Shown one piece after another: positions 60,602-64,000 of a stretch of DNA of 64,000 nt. The stretch's first letter is position 1; each line of letters starts with the position of its first letter. The translations under genes were made by a program, and so were the position numbers. The notes below the pieces were generated by a model that was not told the DNA's origin, searched no databases, and was given only the letters and a program-made list of their open reading frames with translations. This DNA is from Clostridia bacterium (GTDB lineage: Bacteria; Bacillota; Clostridia; CAKSNL01; HGM11501). Location: the NCBI GenBank assembly GCA_900766735.1, contig CAAFWO010000040.1, positions 1-64,000 of the forward strand, given 5' to 3'.

Positions 60602-63184
60602 TTATACCCGGCAATAAAGCTCGTCGTCCTTAACGTCGACGGTTATTGTACTTCCGGCGTCAAAATCGCCTTTCAAAATTGCGCGTGCAATAAGGGTCTC
60701 CATACTGCTCTGCAAGTAACGACGGAGCGGTCTTGCACCGTAAAGCGGATCGTAGCCTCTGTCGATGATGAGTTCTTTTGCTTTATCCGTAACAGTAAGC
60801 TTAAGCGACTTGTCTGCAAGACGGCTTCTCAAACCTTCGATCATAATGTCGATGATTCCGGTGAGGTTCTCCTTCGTGAGCGGACGGAACATAACCGTCT
60901 CGTCGAGTCTGTTTAAGAACTCCGGACGGAAGAACTTTTTAAGCTCGCTCATAACGGCGTTCTTTGCCTCCTCGGTGATATTGCCGTCTGCGTCGATTCC
61001 GTCAGTCAGATACTGGCTTCCGAGGTTCGACGTTAAGATTATGATAGTGTTCTTAAAGTCGACAGTTCTTCCCTGCGAATCGGTGATACGTCCGTCGTCC
61101 AATATCTGAAGAAGAATGTTAAATACGTCGGGGTGCGCCTTCTCGACCTCATCGAAAAGAACAACGCTGTAGGGTTTTCTTCTTACCGCTTCTGTAAGCT
61201 GGCCGCCCTCGTCATATCCGACATATCCGGGAGGTGCGCCGATAAGGCGCGATACGGAGTATTTCTCCATATACTCGGTCATATCGATACGAACGATGTT
61301 TTTCTCATCGTCAAACAGGCATTCCGCAAGGCTCTTCGCAAGCTCTGTCTTTCCGACACCGGTAGGTCCTAAGAAGAGGAACGAGCCGATCGGCCTGTTG
61401 GGGTCGGAAATTCCGGCACGCGACCTTAAAATTGCCTCCGTTACCTTCTTAACGGCCTCATCCTGGCCGACAACGCGCTTGTGAATGTATTCGTCCAGAT
61501 GAAGGATCTTTTCGCGCTCGCCCTCCATCAGCTTGGAAACGGGAATCCCCGTCCACTTTGCGACGATTCCCGAAATATCCTCGTCAGTTACGGTGTCGTG
61601 AATCATCGTGCCCTGCTTCTTTGTTTCGGTTGCTTTTTCGGCCTCGTGAAGCTTTGCTTCGAGTGCCGGAAGGTCTGAATACTTAAGCTTTGCGGCCTTT
61701 TCATATTCATAGTGAAGCTGTGCGTTCTCAATGTCTGCGTGCATCTTCTCGATTTCGGACTTTAACTTCTTAACAGCATCAACGCTCGACTTTTCTTCCT
61801 CCCAGCGCGACTTCATCTCGTTGAACTTGTCTTTAAGTTCATAAAGCTCCTTGCGAAGCTTTTCGAGCCTGTCGCGGCTTAAGGTGTCGTCCTCCTTTTT
61901 GAGTGCCATTTCCTCGATCTCAAGCTGCATGATCTTTCTTCTGACATCGTCCATCTCCGAAGGCATCGAGTCGATCTCGGTTCTGATAAGTGCGCACGCC
62001 TCATCGACTAAGTCGATCGCCTTATCGGGCAGGAATCTGTCCGTGATATATCTGTTAGAAAGCGTTGCCGCCGCGACAAGCGCACTGTCATGGATTCTGA
62101 CACCGTGGAACACCTCATAGCGCTCCTTAAGACCTCTTAAGATCGAGATAGTGTCCTCGACAGTCGGCTCATCAACCTGAACAGGCTGGAAACGCCTTTC
62201 AAGTGCCGGATCTTTTTCAATATATTTTCTGTACTCGTCAAGCGTTGTCGCACCGATGCAGTGAAGCTCACCGCGCGCAAGCATGGGCTTTAAGAGATTA
62301 CCTGCGTCCATACTTCCCTCGGTCTTTCCTGCGCCGACGATCGTGTGAAGCTCATCAATGAAAAGAAGTATCTTTCCCTCCGAGCGTTTGATCTCGGTAA
62401 GTACGGCCTTTAACCTTTCCTCAAATTCGCCCCTGTATTTTGCGCCGGCGATAAGTGCGCCCATATCGAGCGAGAATATTGTCTTATCCTTAAGGCTCTC
62501 GGGAACATCGCCTCTTACGATACGCTGGGCAAGCCCCTCTGCGATCGCCGTTTTGCCGACGCCGGGTTCGCCGATAAGAACGGGATTGTTCTTCGTCTTA
62601 CGTGAAAGAATTCTGATTACATTTCTTATCTCGGAATCACGGCCGATGACCGGGTCAAGCTCATTGTTTTTTGCTCTTTCAACAAGGTCTGTTCCGTATT
62701 TTTTAAGCGCATCATAGGTGCTTTCGGGGTTATCTCCCGTAACCGGTGCGGTCTTCACCTTCGAAAGCTCTGAGATGAATTTCTGCTTTGTGACAGAATG
62801 GTTATCGAATATCTTTTTGATCGCCGGTGTCGCCGCGGCAAATATTCCGACCATCAGATGCTCGACGGAAACATATTCGTCCCCCATCGACTTTGCCGCC
62901 TGCTCCGCGGCCTTTATTACCCTGTCGGTCTCGGGTGAAAGATATGCTCTTCCCTCCATTGTGCCGACCTTGGGAAGGTTGTCGATCGCGGTGTCAAGTT
63001 CAGTAAGTACCGCGTCGGTGTCCGCTCCCATCTTCTTTAAAAGCGACCCGATAAGTCCGCCGTCCTGATCAATAAGGGCGTATAAAAGATGCTCGGGAGC
63101 GATATAGTTATTTCTGTTTTCCTCAGCCATGGACTGAGCGGTGTTAAGCGCTTCCGCGCTTTTCTGTGTATAGTTAGTGTTCAT
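60602..63184 (-). CDS. clpB: ClpB disaggregase
   Basis: An 860-residue Hsp100 chaperone that threads aggregated protein with DnaK. An N-terminal Clp repeat domain is followed by AAA1 (GEPGVGKTAIAEGLAQ; FIDELHTIVGAG). The coiled-coil middle domain spans about residues 400-530, and AAA2 has GPTGVGKTELAKSLAE and VVLFDEVEKAH. No CIRCE element is visible nearby. It follows the ribbon-helix-helix gene by 24 bases. Confidence 0.97.
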   Translation of the reverse strand: MNTNYTQKSAEALNTAQSMAEENRNNYIAPEHLLYALIDQDGGLIGSLLKKMGADTDAVLTELDTAIDNLPKVGTMEGRAYLSPETDRVIKAAEQAAKSMGDEYVSVEHLMVGIFAAATPAIKKIFDNHSVTKQKFISELSKVKTAPVTGDNPESTYDALKKYGTDLVERAKNNELDPVIGRDSEIRNVIRILSRKTKNNPVLIGEPGVGKTAIAEGLAQRIVRGDVPESLKDKTIFSLDMGALIAGAKYRGEFEERLKAVLTEIKRSEGKILLFIDELHTIVGAGKTEGSMDAGNLLKPMLARGELHCIGATTLDEYRKYIEKDPALERRFQPVQVDEPTVEDTISILRGLKERYEVFHGVRIHDSALVAAATLSNRYITDRFLPDKAIDLVDEACALIRTEIDSMPSEMDDVRRKIMQLEIEEMALKKEDDTLSRDRLEKLRKELYELKDKFNEMKSRWEEEKSSVDAVKKLKSEIEKMHADIENAQLHYEYEKAAKLKYSDLPALEAKLHEAEKATETKKQGTMIHDTVTDEDISGIVAKWTGIPVSKLMEGEREKILHLDEYIHKRVVGQDEAVKKVTEAILRSRAGISDPNRPIGSFLFLGPTGVGKTELAKSLAECLFDDEKNIVRIDMTEYMEKYSVSRLIGAPPGYVGYDEGGQLTEAVRRKPYSVVLFDEVEKAHPDVFNILLQILDDGRITDSQGRTVDFKNTIIILTSNLGSQYLTDGIDADGNITEEAKNAVMSELKKFFRPEFLNRLDETVMFRPLTKENLTGIIDIMIEGLRSRLADKSLKLTVTDKAKELIIDRGYDPLYGARPLRRYLQSSMETLIARAILKGDFDAGSTITVDVKDDELYCRV

Positions 63185-63208
63185 AGCGTTTCTTCCTTTC
63201 CCTCGGCG

Positions 63209-63856
63209 CTAAAAATAAAGTGCCGCATTCTCAAGATATTTTGCGTATGACGCTTCGACGTCTCTTTCTGTGAGCCTCTCGGAAAGATAGCCCTTTAAGA
63301 GCTCATCGAAAAGCTCAATATAGTCGGAGAGCGCTTTTGCAAGCGTTTCCGCCGAAAAGTCCTTATCCGGTGCGAGGATCGTTCTCTCGAATTTTCCGTC
63401 ATAGAGTGCATAGTCGTTTTCAAGGCCTGTCAGCGGTCTTAAATATGCGTCTTCAATGCGCTTCCACAGGCGGAAAAAGTTTGTAATTCTTCTCACGAGA
63501 TATTCGGACTGTGTTCTGAATACCACCGAAAGAGTTCCGATCTTTCTGCCGGACTCGGCGTCAAGCTCGACCTCATATTTGACCGTCGGGCGGTATTTAT
63601 ATTCAAGCGAGCTTTTAAGCGACATCGAAAGGCTGTTCGGTGAAAAGAACGGAACGAGCTCTCTCGATGATGCCGTGAGTCTTTCGATCGCGGAAAGCAC
63701 CTCGCCTATCCGCTGTTCCGGCGTCACATAATTCACATATTCGGCAAGTATTCTGTTTATGAGGCTTGAACGGTTAGTGCCCATCTTGTGCGCCATAATG
63801 TCAACCTCGCGCACAACATCGTCATTAAGCACAAGACTGTATAATGTTTTTTTCAT
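63209..63856 (-). CDS. Ribbon-helix-helix protein upstream of clpB
   Basis: A 215-residue protein. The first 55 residues (KTLYSLVLNDDVVREVDIMAHKMGTNRSSLINRILAEYVNYV) fit a CopG-type ribbon-helix-helix DNA-binding fold. The rest is an unfamiliar alpha/beta domain. AGGAGGTG supports the ATG at 63856; an upstream in-frame ATG (63883) also has GGAG. Sharing a transcript with clpB makes it a candidate stress or autoregulator; this is inference. Confidence 0.7.
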   Translation of the reverse strand: MKKTLYSLVLNDDVVREVDIMAHKMGTNRSSLINRILAEYVNYVTPEQRIGEVLSAIERLTASSRELVPFFSPNSLSMSLKSSLEYKYRPTVKYEVELDAESGRKIGTLSVVFRTQSEYLVRRITNFFRLWKRIEDAYLRPLTGLENDYALYDGKFERTILAPDKDFSAETLAKALSDYIELFDELLKGYLSERLTERDVEASYAKYLENAALYF

Positions 63857-63905
63857 AATGCACCTCCTGGTTTCATCGGACATATTATCTCCGATTTACA
63901 AGTTC

Positions 63906-63934
63906 ATATTACACCCAAAACAAACTTTTGTCAA
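63906..63934 (-). promoter_or_regulatory. Promoter of the RHH-clpB operon
   Basis: TTGACA (complement of 63929-63934) and TAATAT (complement of 63906-63911) are 17 bases apart. The remaining bases to the window's end are AT-rich with no gene seen. Confidence 0.75.
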
Positions 63935-64000
63935 TAGTTTTATATAATTATTAATGCAAATTATATAAATAGTTTTCATTTTGTTAAAAAAAGAGCTGAG

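Overview
The window reads as a chromosomal stretch of a low-to-mid GC, spore-forming anaerobic Clostridia bacterium, most like gut Oscillospirales or Christensenellales. The genus cannot be fixed from sequence alone. Pointers are the fused ispH-rpsA gene, the ytfJ/ytfI/scpB/scpA/lysA cluster, strong AGGAGG-type ribosome binding sites, a sodium-pumping decarboxylase operon and a V-type ATPase in the Enterococcus ntp gene order.

Layout. 1-10,100: a partial minus-strand gene, a structured non-coding stretch, a GH2 beta-galactosidase, class II galT, a YhaO/YhaN-like nuclease-ATPase pair, a deletion-scarred discoidin/SGNH gene, and a 2-hydroxyacid dehydrogenase. 10,199-18,675: the nine-gene V-ATPase operon, whose c subunit carries the Na+ ligand set. 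18,700-24,575: an AT-rich accessory island of RHS/polymorphic-toxin debris. It holds toxin tails, candidate immunity genes, RHS YD-repeat fragments and one RHS tip with a full toxin tail, but no complete RHS gene. A tyrosine recombinase with a 26-bp palindrome upstream borders it. 25,700-38,755 (minus strand): a GH78 gene with an internal deletion, phosphoglucomutase, ispH-rpsA, plsC, cmk, a HutP-family gene, a BaiN-like flavoprotein, a methyltransferase, pcrA and split transketolase. 38,900-39,700 (plus): a TrkA/RCK protein and tRNA-Gly. 39,779-52,171 (minus): pnuC, rsmA, the oad/mmd decarboxylase operon, and the rluB-dacF-ytfJ-ytfI-scpBA-lysA cluster. 52,300-64,000: a candidate sRNA, rluA, an RlmI-like methyltransferase, a GH127 gene with an inverted internal segment next to a divergent RpiR regulator, tRNA-Ala and tRNA-Leu, the csoR-copA-copZ copper module, clpB and a ribbon-helix-helix protein.

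How parts work together. The decarboxylase (OadB with biotin carrier) and the predicted Na+ V-ATPase suggest sodium-based energetics. LacZ, GalT and phosphoglucomutase are the Leloir-side enzymes seen for galactose. The disrupted GH78, GH127 and SGNH genes suggest that pectin or arabinan side-chain use is decaying or switchable.

The two most interesting signals are these. (1) The GH127 gene carries a roughly 195-bp internal segment with the catalytic Cys-Cys motif in reversed orientation. The segment is bounded by short TTGT/ACAA inverted repeats. Flipping it back on paper restores one uninterrupted 539-codon frame at both junctions. (2) The RHS orphan toxin/immunity array has a consensus promoter in front of a promoterless toxin remnant and several immunity-like genes.
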